64,000 bases of DNA from Providencia manganoxydans (GTDB lineage: Bacteria; Pseudomonadota; Gammaproteobacteria; Enterobacterales; Enterobacteriaceae), in the NCBI RefSeq assembly GCF_016618195.1, contig NZ_CP067099.1, forward strand, positions 3,968,001 to 4,032,000, given 5' to 3'. The notes beneath the pieces are model-generated. The model did no database searches and was not told the DNA's origin. It saw only the letters and a list, made by a program, of their open reading frames with translations. Numbering within the stretch: the stretch's first letter is position 1; each line of letters begins with the position of its first letter. Positions 22,107 through 32,500 of this stretch are shown here, one piece after another. The position numbers and the translations under genes are program-made.

Positions 22107-22125
22107 TATTATTGTGCCTCAATGT

Positions 22126-22150
22126 AAAAAACCCCAGTAAACTGGGGTTT
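22126..22150 (-). terminator. Terminator between ftsH and folP
   Basis: AAACCCCAGTAAACTGGGGTTT: an 8-10 bp stem with flanking A and T tracts, 24 bp after the ftsH stop and 20 bp before the folP start. Partial termination would lower folP-glmM expression relative to ftsH. Confidence 0.8.
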
Positions 22151-22173
22151 GAGATTACGTGTCAAACAATAAC

Positions 22174-24147
22174 TTACTGTGGTTTATTATCGTTTGTATT
22201 GTTTGATGAATTAGATTCATCAGTATTATCTTTTGGTTCTTCAGACGGAGAAGTATCAGTATTTGCTTCAGTTTTTGAACCACCAAAACCTGTACCAAAC
22301 GAACCTGTTACATTACTCACTTTTTTGTCTTCATCCCAGCCTGCTGGCTCACGCACTGGACGTCTATTCATCAGATCATCAATCTGAGGCATATCAATCG
22401 TTTCATATTTCAATAATGCATCTTTAGTTGCATGCAAAATATCAATATTGTCAGTCAGCGTTTTATAAGCGAGCTGATAGCAGCGGTCTAGGATAATTTT
22501 GATTTCTTCATCAACAATACGTGCTGTTTCATCAGAAATACCTGAACCATTACCTGAAGAACGGCCTAAGAATGCAGGACCTTCTTCTTTAGAATACTGC
22601 ATTGGGCCTAAACGGTCTGAGAAGCCCCATTGAGTTACCATGTTACGTGCGGTATTCGTAGCAAATTGAATATCCGATGAAGCACCTGTAGTGACTTTAT
22701 CAGGACCATAGATCAATTCTTCCGAAATACGACCTGCGTAAGCAGTTGCAATCATACCTTCAAGTTTCAAGCGGCTACGACTCACTTCATCACCTTCAGG
22801 CAAGAAGAAAGCAACACCCAGCGCTTGTCCACGAGGAACAATGGTAACTTTGTGAACAGGATCATGCTCAGGCATCAAATGACCAACGATCATATGACCT
22901 GCTTCATGATAAGCCGTCGACTCTTTTTGCTCTTCAGTCATCATCAGAGAACGACGTTCAGCACCCATCCAAATCTTGTCACGTGCTTTTTCAAACTCAA
23001 CCATTGAAACAACACGCTTATTAGCACGAGCGGCAAACAATGCAGCTTCGTTGACTAAGTTAGCCAATTCAGCCCCCGAGAAGCCCGGTGTTGCACGCGC
23101 CAAAATAAACGTATCTACGTTTGGATCAATCGGCACACGACGCATATGAACTTTCAGGATTTGCTCACGACCACGTACGTCAGGTAAACCAACCACAACT
23201 TGACGGTCGAAACGACCTGGACGTAATAATGCAGGGTCAAGAACATCTGCACGGTTAGTCGCTGCAATGACGATAATACCTTCATTGCCTTCAAAACCAT
23301 CCATTTCAACCAACATTTGGTTCAATGTTTGCTCGCGTTCATCGTGACCGCCGCCTAAACCTGCGCCACGTTGACGACCGACCGCATCAATCTCATCGAT
23401 AAAGATAATGCAAGGCGCTGCTTTTTTCGCTTGTTCGAACATATCACGAACACGAGATGCACCAACACCGACAAACATTTCAACGAAGTCAGAACCTGAA
23501 ATAGTAAAAAATGGTACTTTTGCTTCACCAGCGATCGCTTTAGCAAGCAATGTTTTACCTGTACCCGGAGGCCCTACCATTAGGACGCCTTTAGGAATTT
23601 TACCACCCAGTTTTTGGAAACGCGCAGGTTCACGTAAGAACTCAACGATTTCGCCAACTTCTTCTTTTGCCTCATCACAACCAGCCACATCAGCAAAAGT
23701 TGTTTTGATCTGGTCTTCAGTCAGCATCCGCGCTTTGCTTTTACCGAATGACATTGCTCCTTTACCGCCACCACCTTGCATTTGGCGCATAAAGAAGATC
23801 CAGACACCAATCAACAGAAGCATTGGGAACCAGGAAATAAAAATAGATGTCAGTAAGCTAGGTTCTTCTGGTGGTTCACCAACGACAGTTACATGCTTGT
23901 TAAGCATGGTATCTAACAGCTTCTCATCCTGCATAGGAAGATAAGTTGTATAGCGGCTATTATCCGCCTTTCTGACGTTTAATTCACGACCTGTGATACG
24001 AACTTCACGTACCTGATCCTGGGCTAACTCATTGATAAACGTAGAATAATCAACTCTGCGACTATTCGAATCGCTTGGGCCAAAACTCTGGAACAAGGAC
24101 ATCAGAACAACTGCGATGACTAACCAGAGAATCAGGTTTTTCGCCAT
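22174..24147 (-). CDS. ftsH: ATP-dependent zinc metalloprotease FtsH
   Basis: 657 residues from ATG 24147 ([16 protein letters not shown]), chosen because E. coli FtsH begins there and GAG lies 7 bases upstream. It has two membrane segments (5-23 and about 100-120) around a periplasmic domain, an AAA+ domain with Walker A GPPGTGKT and Walker [12 protein letters not shown], the second region of homology RPGRFDRQV, and the zinc site HEAGH with the third ligand D in the C-terminal protease. It degrades LpxC, RpoH and unassembled membrane proteins. The last 60 residues are Ser/Asn/Thr-rich and differ from E. coli. Confidence 0.97.
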   Translation of the reverse strand: MAKNLILWLVIAVVLMSLFQSFGPSDSNSRRVDYSTFINELAQDQVREVRITGRELNVRKADNSRYTTYLPMQDEKLLDTMLNKHVTVVGEPPEEPSLLTSIFISWFPMLLLIGVWIFFMRQMQGGGGKGAMSFGKSKARMLTEDQIKTTFADVAGCDEAKEEVGEIVEFLREPARFQKLGGKIPKGVLMVGPPGTGKTLLAKAIAGEAKVPFFTISGSDFVEMFVGVGASRVRDMFEQAKKAAPCIIFIDEIDAVGRQRGAGLGGGHDEREQTLNQMLVEMDGFEGNEGIIVIAATNRADVLDPALLRPGRFDRQVVVGLPDVRGREQILKVHMRRVPIDPNVDTFILARATPGFSGAELANLVNEAALFAARANKRVVSMVEFEKARDKIWMGAERRSLMMTEEQKESTAYHEAGHMIVGHLMPEHDPVHKVTIVPRGQALGVAFFLPEGDEVSRSRLKLEGMIATAYAGRISEELIYGPDKVTTGASSDIQFATNTARNMVTQWGFSDRLGPMQYSKEEGPAFLGRSSGNGSGISDETARIVDEEIKIILDRCYQLAYKTLTDNIDILHATKDALLKYETIDMPQIDDLMNRRPVREPAGWDEDKKVSNVTGSFGTGFGGSKTEANTDTSPSEEPKDNTDESNSSNNTNDNKPQ

Positions 24148-24204
24148 GTCACTCAAGGGATTAACCTCATATTACAACTGTGTTAACAAATAACGCTCAG
24201 GGTA

Positions 24205-24834
24205 CTACAGTTTTAGCCCTGTCGCTACAATGTATACTTCACGCGATCGTGCCCGCGAAGATTCGGGTTTACGAACTTTTACCTTCGTAAATAGGGAACG
24301 GATATCCCTTAGGTACTCATCAAAGCCTTCTCCCTGAAACACTTTGACAATAAAACTTCCCCCAGGGGCCAATACTGCACGGCACATATCCAAAGCTAAC
24401 TCAACCAGATACATTGATCGAGGTATATCGACCGCAGGCGTCCCGCTCATATTCGGCGCCATGTCAGACATGACCACCTGAACTTTTTTATCACCAACTC
24501 GTTCCAACAACGCTGCTAGCACTGCCTCATCGCGAAAATCACCTTGCAGGAAATCGACGCCAACAATAGGATCCATAGGTAAAATATCACATGCAATCAC
24601 CCGGCCATTTTGGCCTATTTGGCTGACAACATACTGTGACCAACCTCCGGGTGCTGCACCCAAATCAACAACGGTCATACCTGGTTTAAAAATTTTATCA
24701 CCTTGCTGGATTTCATCCAGTTTAAACCATGCACGCGAGCGAAGTCCTTTCTTTTGTGCTTGCTGAACATATTTATCACTAAAATGTTCTTGCAACCAAC
24801 GGCTGGAGCTTGCAGAACGTTTTTTATTGGCCAT
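24205..24834 (-). CDS. rlmE: 23S rRNA 2'-O-ribose methyltransferase RlmE (FtsJ)
   Basis: 209 residues from ATG 24834 ([20 protein letters not shown]); a TTG four codons upstream is open too. The Rossmann SAM site is [14 protein letters not shown], and the K-D-K-E tetrad is spread over [29 protein letters not shown] and [10 protein letters not shown]. It methylates U2552 of 23S rRNA on the 50S subunit. The usual rlmE-ftsH order is kept, with yhbY divergent. Confidence 0.96.
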   Translation of the reverse strand: MANKKRSASSSRWLQEHFSDKYVQQAQKKGLRSRAWFKLDEIQQGDKIFKPGMTVVDLGAAPGGWSQYVVSQIGQNGRVIACDILPMDPIVGVDFLQGDFRDEAVLAALLERVGDKKVQVVMSDMAPNMSGTPAVDIPRSMYLVELALDMCRAVLAPGGSFIVKVFQGEGFDEYLRDIRSLFTKVKVRKPESSRARSREVYIVATGLKL

Positions 24835-25041
24835 TGCATTTTCCAACTATACTCATAGAAACACATCTATCCCCAAAGTTCTCCAAACAACATGCTTATT
24901 AACGCTTTGACTTACATGTGACCTGAATCTTCTGGGTATTTATTGTCACTTCTTTACCACCCGATAGAGATTAATTGATGGTGATAGATATCAGATGGCG
25001 GTAGAATAAGCCATTTTCAATACTAAAGAAGTAAAAAATCG

Positions 25042-25335
25042 ATGAATCTTAATAAAAAACAAATTCAGCACCTGAAAAGCTTAGCTCATCACTTAAACCC
25101 TGTTGTTATGATTGGCAACAATGGTTTAACTGAAGGTGTTTTAGCTGAGATTGAGCTTTCATTAGCTCACCATGAGCTTATCAAAATCAAAATCGCAGGC
25201 GAAGACCGTGAAACTAAAAACTTGATCGCTGAAGCGATTGTTCGCGAAACAGGTGCTGCAAATGTACAAATTATAGGCAAGATACTTGTTCTTTACCGCC
25301 CATCAGCTGAGCGGAAAATTATTTTACCTAAATAA
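25042..25335 (+). CDS. yhbY: CRM-domain RNA-binding protein YhbY
   Basis: 97 residues, a single CRM (KH-like) domain: LNKKQIQHLKSLAHHLNPVV, the GNNGLTEGVL loop, and IGKILVLYRP at the end. YhbY associates with pre-50S ribosomal particles in E. coli. Divergent from rlmE and convergent with greA, the conserved order. No start ambiguity. Confidence 0.95.
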   Translation: MNLNKKQIQHLKSLAHHLNPVVMIGNNGLTEGVLAEIELSLAHHELIKIKIAGEDRETKNLIAEAIVRETGAANVQIIGKILVLYRPSAERKIILPK

Positions 25336-25384
25336 TTACACTTAATTTATATAAAAATGCCATTAAAGGCAGCTTCTATATGAA

Positions 25385-25410
25385 GAAAAAGGCCGCTAGC
25401 GGCCTTTTTC
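25385..25410. terminator. Bidirectional terminator between yhbY and greA
   Basis: GAAAAAGGCCGCTAGCGGCCTTTTTC is a perfect palindrome with A and T tracts on either side. It serves the convergent genes yhbY and greA. Confidence 0.9.
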
Positions 25411-25453
25411 GCTAATACCGTAAAATAATATAACCAATTCAGGGAAATAGGAA

Positions 25454-25930
25454 TTAGATATACTCAACTTTAAGAATTTCGAACTCTACATCGCCGCCTG
25501 GTGTTTTGATAACAACAACGTCATCAACTTCTTTACCTACCAAACCACGAGCAATCGGAGAGTTAACAGAAATCAGATTAACCTTAATATCTGCTTCATC
25601 ATCCCCAACAATACGATAAGTCAATTCTTCATCGGTATCGACATTCAAAACGCTGACTGTTGCACCAAAAATGACACGACCGTTATTTGCCATTTTAGTC
25701 ACATCAATCACTTGAGCATGCGAAAGTTTCGATTCAATTTCTTGAATTCGGCCTTCACAGAACCCCTGTTGTTCACGAGCGGCGTGATATTCTGCGTTCT
25801 CTTTCAGGTCACCGTGTTCACGTGCTTCTGCAATCGATGCAATAATTTCCGGGCGGCGGACAGATTTAAGATACTCAAGCTCTTCTCTAAGTTTATCTGC
25901 ACCAAATACCGTCATTGGAATCTGTTTCAT
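25454..25930 (-). CDS. greA: Transcript cleavage factor GreA
   Basis: 158 residues from ATG 25930 ([18 protein letters not shown]), behind AGAGG; an upstream in-frame start adds seven residues and has no ribosome binding site. The coiled-coil domain carries the D41/E44 tip ([22 protein letters not shown]), and the FKBP-like C-terminus ends [10 protein letters not shown]. GreA enters the RNA polymerase secondary channel and stimulates cleavage of backtracked RNA. About 250 bp upstream lies dacB in the other direction. Confidence 0.97.
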   Translation of the reverse strand: MKQIPMTVFGADKLREELEYLKSVRRPEIIASIAEAREHGDLKENAEYHAAREQQGFCEGRIQEIESKLSHAQVIDVTKMANNGRVIFGATVSVLNVDTDEELTYRIVGDDEADIKVNLISVNSPIARGLVGKEVDDVVVIKTPGGDVEFEILKVEYI

Positions 25931-26191
25931 TGATAAATACCTCTGTTTCAATCCTATCTAAAAATAAGTATCTTCCTGATTTTTGTAACAACAGTACACT
26001 AAACACCCTACAACATAAGGGGGGTGTCCAAACAATACACAGGCCGTAAATGCGTTTTGAAAATGCATTCACACACTTATCTTATCACAATGGTAACCAT
26101 TCTAACGTAGACTTAATAGTCGGTCATCGTTTACTTTTTCAGGCATTACACTTTAGTATGTACAGTATGTCTACCCTAATGCGTGAAATTT

Positions 26192-27640
26192 ATGTCGTTA
26201 TTAACACTCACCAGAAAATGGATCATCACTTTAGGACTCACTTTTACAGTTGGGCAAGCGCTTGCTATTCCGATTGATGATTATAAGCAATATCTACCTG
26301 ATGGTACTAACCTCGCTCTGGTTGCGCAGAAAGTCGGTAGTGACACCCCCATTATTGATTACAATGCGCAGCAAATGGCACTGCCTGCCAGTACACAAAA
26401 AGTGGTCACTGCGCTAGCTGCTCTTTTGCAACTGGGGCCTGATTATCGCTTCGTCACTAACTTCGAGACGGATGCGAAACTCAATAATAATACATTAACA
26501 GGCGATCTGGTGATCCGTTTCAGCGGTGATCCTACCCTCACTCGCCAACAAATACGCAATATGGTTAACGCGTTAAAACAAGTAGGCATTCATAAAGTCG
26601 ATGGCGACTTGATCGTCGATATTTCCGCATTTACCAGCCATGATAAGGCGCCAGGTTGGGTGTGGAATGACATGACTCAATGCTTTAGCGCACCACCAGC
26701 GGCGGCGATTATTGACCGCAACTGCTTTTCTGTGTCTCTTTATCCAGCCGAAAAAGTGGGTGATATGGCCTATATCAAGTCGGCTAGCTTCTACCCCGTC
26801 AATATGTTTAGTGAAGTAAAAACGATTGCTAAAGGGGCTCCTGAAGGGCGCTATTGTGAACTTGATGTCGTTCCAGGTGAATTAAATCGCTACACGTTGA
26901 CAGGCTGCTTATCTCAACGTAGTGAACCATTACCTCTTGCTTTTGCGGTACAAAATGGTGCCAGCTATTCAGGTTCGATTGTTAAAAACGAATTACTCAA
27001 TGCAGGTATTGAAATTACAGGCCATGTGAAAAAACGCACCTTCCCAACGGCTCAATCACAGGTGTTGGTCAAAACAGAATCGAAGCCATTACATGACTTA
27101 CTGAAAGTTATGTTGAAAAAATCTGACAACATGATCGCAGACACTGTTTTTAGAACTATCGGCCGAGATTATTATGGCGTACCGGGCACATGGCGCTCTG
27201 GATCCGATGCAGTGCGGCAAGTTTTGAAACAAAAAGCAGGAATTGATTTGGCGAATACCGTGATGGTCGACGGTTCAGGTTTATCTCGTCATAACCTCAT
27301 TACCCCCGCAACCATGATGGAAGTATTGCAGTTTATCGCCAAAAACGATCAGCAGCTTGACTTTATTTCGATGCTTCCTCTTGCTGGCCATGACGGAACA
27401 TTACGCTATCGTGGTGGTTTAGATGAAGCCGGTGTTAATGGCAAAGTCTCCGCTAAAACTGGTGCGCTACAAGGCGTGTATAACCTAGCAGGCTTTATCA
27501 CAACAGCAAGTGGCCAACGTGTTGCTTTTGTGCAATATATTTCAGCCTATGCCGTACCTCAAAATCAACAACGGACCCGACGAGCGCCATTAGTACGTTT
27601 TGAAAGTAGGCTATATAAAGATCTTTATCAAAAGAATTGA
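26192..27640 (+). CDS. dacB: Penicillin-binding protein 4, D-Ala-D-Ala carboxypeptidase/endopeptidase
   Basis: 482 residues from ATG 26192; a GTG three codons upstream is also possible. A signal peptide of about 25 residues ends in QALA. The serine site is ASTQKVVTAL (S-x-x-K), the SxN motif is in LKKSDNMIAD, and KTG is in VSAKTGALQG. The class C penicillin-binding fold has the usual insertion of about 190 residues after the SxxK motif. It trims and cleaves peptidoglycan cross-links. In E. coli obgE lies next to it; here the nar cluster comes between. Confidence 0.95.
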   Translation: MSLLTLTRKWIITLGLTFTVGQALAIPIDDYKQYLPDGTNLALVAQKVGSDTPIIDYNAQQMALPASTQKVVTALAALLQLGPDYRFVTNFETDAKLNNNTLTGDLVIRFSGDPTLTRQQIRNMVNALKQVGIHKVDGDLIVDISAFTSHDKAPGWVWNDMTQCFSAPPAAAIIDRNCFSVSLYPAEKVGDMAYIKSASFYPVNMFSEVKTIAKGAPEGRYCELDVVPGELNRYTLTGCLSQRSEPLPLAFAVQNGASYSGSIVKNELLNAGIEITGHVKKRTFPTAQSQVLVKTESKPLHDLLKVMLKKSDNMIADTVFRTIGRDYYGVPGTWRSGSDAVRQVLKQKAGIDLANTVMVDGSGLSRHNLITPATMMEVLQFIAKNDQQLDFISMLPLAGHDGTLRYRGGLDEAGVNGKVSAKTGALQGVYNLAGFITTASGQRVAFVQYISAYAVPQNQQRTRRAPLVRFESRLYKDLYQKN

Positions 27641-27697
27641 TCGTTTAAGGCTATTCAAACAACAAAAAGCTCACATGGTGGGCTCAGACTGATAACG

Positions 27698-27727
27698 AGC
27701 CCCCTATTTTTAGTATGGGGGCTTTTT
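27698..27727 (+). terminator. Terminator after dacB
   Basis: AGCCCCCTA then TTTTTAG then TATGGGGGCTTTTT: strong C5/G5 stem with T5 tail, about 58 bp after the dacB stop. Confidence 0.85.
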
Positions 27728-28042
27728 ATTTCAGCGATCGTAGGTCACAATCAAATCATCTTTGCGCTGTCTCAACAGTGAATAAGCACTTTCTTTAAAC
27801 CTCTTTTGAGTGCATTCATTGTTATTTTTCGACTAAATGTATTCCTAAGCCACGTGTCTTAAAAACGCATAAAATACCATATACCACTAAAGCGTTACCT
27901 CCAAATAGCTAGCTGAGGTAATTTCCCTGCTAAATTAGAATGATTTTCCTTAACCTATTAATTTAAAAAATAAATAATATTAAGCCTATTAATACTTAGG
28001 TATCAAAAGCCCGCTTAGCTTAAAAAGCAAACAAATGTTTGC

Positions 28043-28056
28043 TTGACGCAGATCAT
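28043..28056 (+). promoter_or_regulatory. Candidate FNR box upstream of narK
   Basis: TTGACGCAGATCAT fits the FNR consensus TTGAT-N4-ATCAA at 8 of 10 positions, and lies 60 bp before the narK start. Placement fits oxygen-sensitive activation of the nar operon known in E. coli. The call is by eye only. Confidence 0.55.
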
Positions 28057-28115
28057 GACTTATCAACAATTCTAATCGTACAAAGGTGCCAATTTAACCG
28101 TTAATCGAGGTTGTT

Positions 28116-29510
28116 ATGGCACTCACTCAACACCCAGAAAAAATGCGTAAAGGGGTGATCGAAAATTGGGATCCTGAAAATAATGCTTTTTGGGAAAAGA
28201 CTGGTCAAAAGATCGCTTCACGCAATTTATGGATTTCTGTTCCTTGTTTACTCTTATCATTCTGTGTATGGATGCTTTTTAGTGCTGTTGCAATAAATTT
28301 AAACAAAGTAGGTTTTAACTTTACCACCGACCAGTTGTTTATGTTGACTGCACTGCCTTCTGTTTCTGGTGCAATTTTACGGGTTCCTTACTCATTCGTT
28401 ATCCCTATTTTTGGTGGCCGTCGCTGGACAGCAATCAGTACTGTATTTCTGATCATTCCTTGTGTTTGGCTCGGTTTTGCTGTGCAAGACACCACAACCT
28501 CTTACTCAACTTTTATTGTGATTTCACTATTATGTGGTTTTGCAGGTGCGAACTTTGCTTCAAGTATGGCCAATATCAGCTTTTTCTTCCCTAAAGCGCG
28601 CCAAGGCGGTGCATTAGGGTTAAATGGCGGATTAGGCAACCTTGGCGTTAGTGTCATGCAATTAGTTGCACCATTAGTCATTAGTGCTGGTGTTTTTGCT
28701 ATGTTTAGTGGCCCCGGTGTTGTTCAACCAGATGGTTCACGTTTATGGCTAGAAAATGCAGCGTGGATTTGGGTGCCTTTCTTACTTATCCTAACATTTG
28801 CCGCATGGTTCGGTATGAATGACCTTGCTGCTAACAAAGCCTCTTTAAGGCAGCAACTGCCTGTTTTAAAACGTGGGCATCTCTGGTTATTAAGTATTTT
28901 ATATCTCTGTTCTTTTGGTTCATTTATCGGTTTTTCAGCGGGTTTTGCGATGTTATCTAAAACCCAATTTCCAGATATCGTTATCTTACATTATGCATTC
29001 TTTGGCCCTTTATTAGGCGCCTTAGCTCGCCCCGTGGGTGGGATATTGTCTGATAAATTTGGCGGTATTAGAGTCACGCTGATTAACTTCATTATTATGG
29101 CGATTTTCTCAGCCCTTCTCTTTTTAACACTACCTGAAAATGATGCTGGTGGCTCATTTATCGCGTTCTATGGCGTCTTTATGGTGTTGTTTTTAACAGC
29201 CGGTTTAGGTAGTGGTTCGACATTCCAAATGATTGCTGTGGTGTTTAGAAAAATCACCATTGACCGTATGAAAGCACAAGGCGCCTCCGATGAAGCTGCT
29301 CAAAAAGAAGCGGTCACTGAAAGCGCTGCTGCACTTGGCTTTATCTCTGCAATTGGTGCCATCGGTGGCTTTTTTATTCCTAAAGCCTTCGGTACATCGC
29401 TAGCTATGACTGGCTCGCCTGCCGGTGCAATGAAAATCTTTGTTCTATTTTATATCACTTGCGTCTTGATCACTTGGTTGGTCTATGGACGTAAACACAA
29501 TAAACAATAA
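28116..29510 (+). CDS. narK: Nitrate/nitrite transporter NarK
   Basis: 464 residues, major facilitator superfamily with about 12 membrane segments, the first near residues 38-62. The nitrate signature is GGLGNLGVSVMQL, with a second G-rich motif GSGSTFQMIAVVF. Arginines in PRVP-like (ILRVPYSF) and GRR positions are consistent with anion binding. It imports nitrate and exports nitrite during anaerobic respiration. It stands in front of narGHJI with a 52-bp gap, probably one transcriptional unit or closely co-regulated. Confidence 0.95.
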   Translation: MALTQHPEKMRKGVIENWDPENNAFWEKTGQKIASRNLWISVPCLLLSFCVWMLFSAVAINLNKVGFNFTTDQLFMLTALPSVSGAILRVPYSFVIPIFGGRRWTAISTVFLIIPCVWLGFAVQDTTTSYSTFIVISLLCGFAGANFASSMANISFFFPKARQGGALGLNGGLGNLGVSVMQLVAPLVISAGVFAMFSGPGVVQPDGSRLWLENAAWIWVPFLLILTFAAWFGMNDLAANKASLRQQLPVLKRGHLWLLSILYLCSFGSFIGFSAGFAMLSKTQFPDIVILHYAFFGPLLGALARPVGGILSDKFGGIRVTLINFIIMAIFSALLFLTLPENDAGGSFIAFYGVFMVLFLTAGLGSGSTFQMIAVVFRKITIDRMKAQGASDEAAQKEAVTESAAALGFISAIGAIGGFFIPKAFGTSLAMTGSPAGAMKIFVLFYITCVLITWLVYGRKHNKQ

Positions 29511-29524
29511 TGACGAATTATACG

Positions 29525-29550
29525 CAATGTGAGAGCGCTCACGCGCATTG
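29525..29550 (+). repeat. Inverted repeat in the narK-narG gap
   Basis: CAATG-TGAG-AGCG-CTCA-CGCG-CATTG: an outer arm of 5 bp and an inner arm of 4 bp, offset by a four-base bulge on the right. It could fold in the narKG mRNA as a processing or attenuating hairpin; it lacks a T tract and so is not a simple terminator. The ribosome binding site of narG (GGGAG) follows at once. Confidence 0.45.
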
Positions 29551-29562
29551 GGAGAGTATCTG

Positions 29563-32500
29563 ATGAGTAAGTTTCTCGATAGATTCCGCTATTTTAAGCA
29601 GCTTGGTGATACCTTTTCAGAGGATCATGGCCAAGAGCTGAATGTTAACCGTGACTGGGAAGATGGTTACCGTAGTCGTTGGCAACACGACAAAATTGTC
29701 CGCTCTACTCATGGTGTCAACTGTACTGGCTCTTGCAGCTGGAAAATTTATGTCAAAAATGGGCTAGTGACATGGGAAACTCAGCAAACTGACTATCCAC
29801 GTACACGCCCTGATTTACCGGATCATGAACCACGTGGTTGTCCTCGTGGTGCCAGTTATTCATGGTATTTATATAGTGCGAACCGCGTTAAATACCCGAT
29901 GGTACGTAAGCGTCTGATTAAATTATGGCGTGAAGCAAAGGCACAATATAGCGATCCTGTTGATGCTTGGGCTTCAATTGTCAGTTCACCAGAAAAAACA
30001 AAAAGCTATAAACAAGCGCGTGGGCGTGGTGGATTCGTACGTTCATCATGGTCTGAAGTAAATGAAATCATTGCTGCTTCTAACGTGTTTACTGCAAAAG
30101 AATTTGGCCCTGATCGTATTATCGGTTTTTCCCCCATTCCAGCGATGTCAATGGTCTCATACGCCGCAGGGGCGCGCTATTTATCTCTTATTGGTGGTGC
30201 ATGTTTAAGTTTCTATGATTGGTATTGTGATTTACCGCCAGCATCGCCAATGACTTGGGGAGAGCAAACAGACGTTCCTGAATCAGCCGACTGGTATAAC
30301 TCTTCTTATCTGATTGCGTGGGGCTCTAACGTACCGCAAACACGAACCCCTGATGCCCACTTTTTTACCGAAGTGCGTTATAAAGGCACTAAAACCGTCG
30401 CGGTCACCCCCGATTACGCAGAAATTGCGAAACTTTGTGACCAATGGTTAAACCCAAAACAAGGCACTGATAGTGCAATGGCTATGGCGATGGGACACGT
30501 TATTCTTAACGAATTCCATGTTCAACGCCAAGCTGAATATTTTAGTAACTATGTGCGTACATACACTGATATGCCAATGTTGGTGATGTTAGACAAACAC
30601 GATTCTGGCAAGTTAGTGGCGGGTCGTATGTTGCGTGCTGCGGATCTAGTCAACAATCTTGATCAAGAGAAAAATCCTGAATGGAAAACCATTGCCATTG
30701 ATGAAAAAACACAGCAATTGGTTGTGCCTCAAGGCTCAATGGGTTTTCGTTGGGAAGGTGCCGCTAAATGGAATCTTGAACCTAAAGACGGCAAAACTGG
30801 CGAAGAGGTCATCTTACAATTGGGGCTTTTAAATAACCATGATGATGTTGTAGACGTTGCATTCCCTTACTTTGGTGGGATCAAAAGTGAGTACTTTGAA
30901 GGTGTTGCCCTTGATGATGTGATAGTTCATAAGCTTCCAGCTAAACGCATTACACTTGCGAATGGCGAAGAAAAATACGTGACAACTGTTTATGATTTAT
31001 TATTAGCTAACTATGGTGTTGATCGCGGTTTAAATGATGAAAACTGCGCCTCAAATTATGATGAAATCAAAGCATACTCACCCGCATGGGCTGAGAAAGT
31101 CACAGGGGTAAATCGCCAAGATATTATTCGTATTGCGCGTGAATTTGCTGATAATGCAGAAAAAACACATGGTCGTTCAATGGTGATTGTCGGTGCAGGT
31201 ATTAACCATTGGTATCACATGGATATGACCTATCGTGGCATTATCAATATGCTGATTTTCTGCGGTTGTGTCGGTCAAAGTGGTGGTGGCTGGGCACACT
31301 ATGTTGGACAAGAAAAACTGCGTCCACAAACAGGTTGGTTGCCATTAGCCTTTGGCCTTGATTGGCAACGCCCTCCTCGTCATATGAACAGTACATCATT
31401 TTTCTATAACCACTCAAGTCAGTGGCGTTATGAAACGGTGTCGCCAACAGAGTTATTATCGCCATTAGCCGATAAATCACGCTTTAGCGGTAGTTTGATT
31501 GATATGAATGTGCGTTCAGAACGCATGGGATGGCTGCCATCAGCTCCTCAATTAAATGTCAATCCTCTGACTATTGCCCCAAAAGCACAAGAAGCGGGGA
31601 TCAGTGCAGCTGACTACACTGTTAATGCATTAAAATCAGGTGAAATTCGCTTTGCATCAGAGCAACCTGATAACCCTCAAAACTTCCCTCGCAATTTATT
31701 TATCTGGCGTTCTAACCTATTAGGCTCGGCTGGTAAAGGGCATGAATATTTATTGAAATATCTGTTGGGCACAGAGAACGGCTTACAAGGGAAAGATTTA
31801 GGTGAACAAGGCCAAGTCAAACCACAAGAGGTCGAATGGCAAGATAATGGCGGCGAAGGTAAAGTTGATTTAGTGGTGACATTAGATTTCCGTATGTCGA
31901 GCACCTGCTTATTCTCCGATATCGTTTTACCAACCGCAACTTGGTATGAAAAAGATGATATGAATACCTCGGATATGCATCCCTTTATTCATCCATTAAC
32001 GGCTGCGGTTGATCCTGCTTGGGAATCTAAAACGGACTGGGAGATTTATAAAGGCATCGCTAAAACCTTCTCTAAACTTTGCGTTGGTCATTTAGGTGTC
32101 GAAACTGACTTGGTGACATTACCGATCCAGCATGACTCTGCGGCTGAAATGGCACAACCTTTTGATGTGAAAGATTGGAAAAAAGGTGAATGTGATCTTA
32201 TTCCAGGGAAAACAGCACCGCACCTTATTTCAGTAGAGCGTGATTACCCGAACACCTATGCCCGATTTACGTCATTAGGACCTCTCATGGATAAACTGGG
32301 CAATGGTGGTAAAGGGATCAGCTGGAATACACAAACAGAAGTCGATTTCCTGAAAAAACTCAATCGTGTTCGTCATGACGGTACAGCAAAAGGACGCCCT
32401 GTCATTGAGACCGCAATTGATGCGGCAGAAGTTATTCTCTCTTTAGCGCCTGAAACTAACGGTCAAGTGGCGGTAAAAGCATGGGATGCACTGAGTAAAG

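Larger units (their letters stand above)
27641..28115 (+). other. 475-bp dacB-narK gap with terminator and nar promoter region
   Basis: Holds the dacB terminator (27698-27727), then an AT-rich stretch that must carry the narK promoter with a candidate FNR site at 28043-28056. The strings TACC and TACT occur upstream of it (for example in 27876-27905), where NarL heptamers would be expected, but none is clear enough to call. No gene is visible. Confidence 0.6.

Noticed and set aside
27850..28042. NarL heptamers upstream of narK
   Set aside because: Several TACC and TACT strings are present, but none pairs convincingly with the consensus TACYNMT in the expected spacing.
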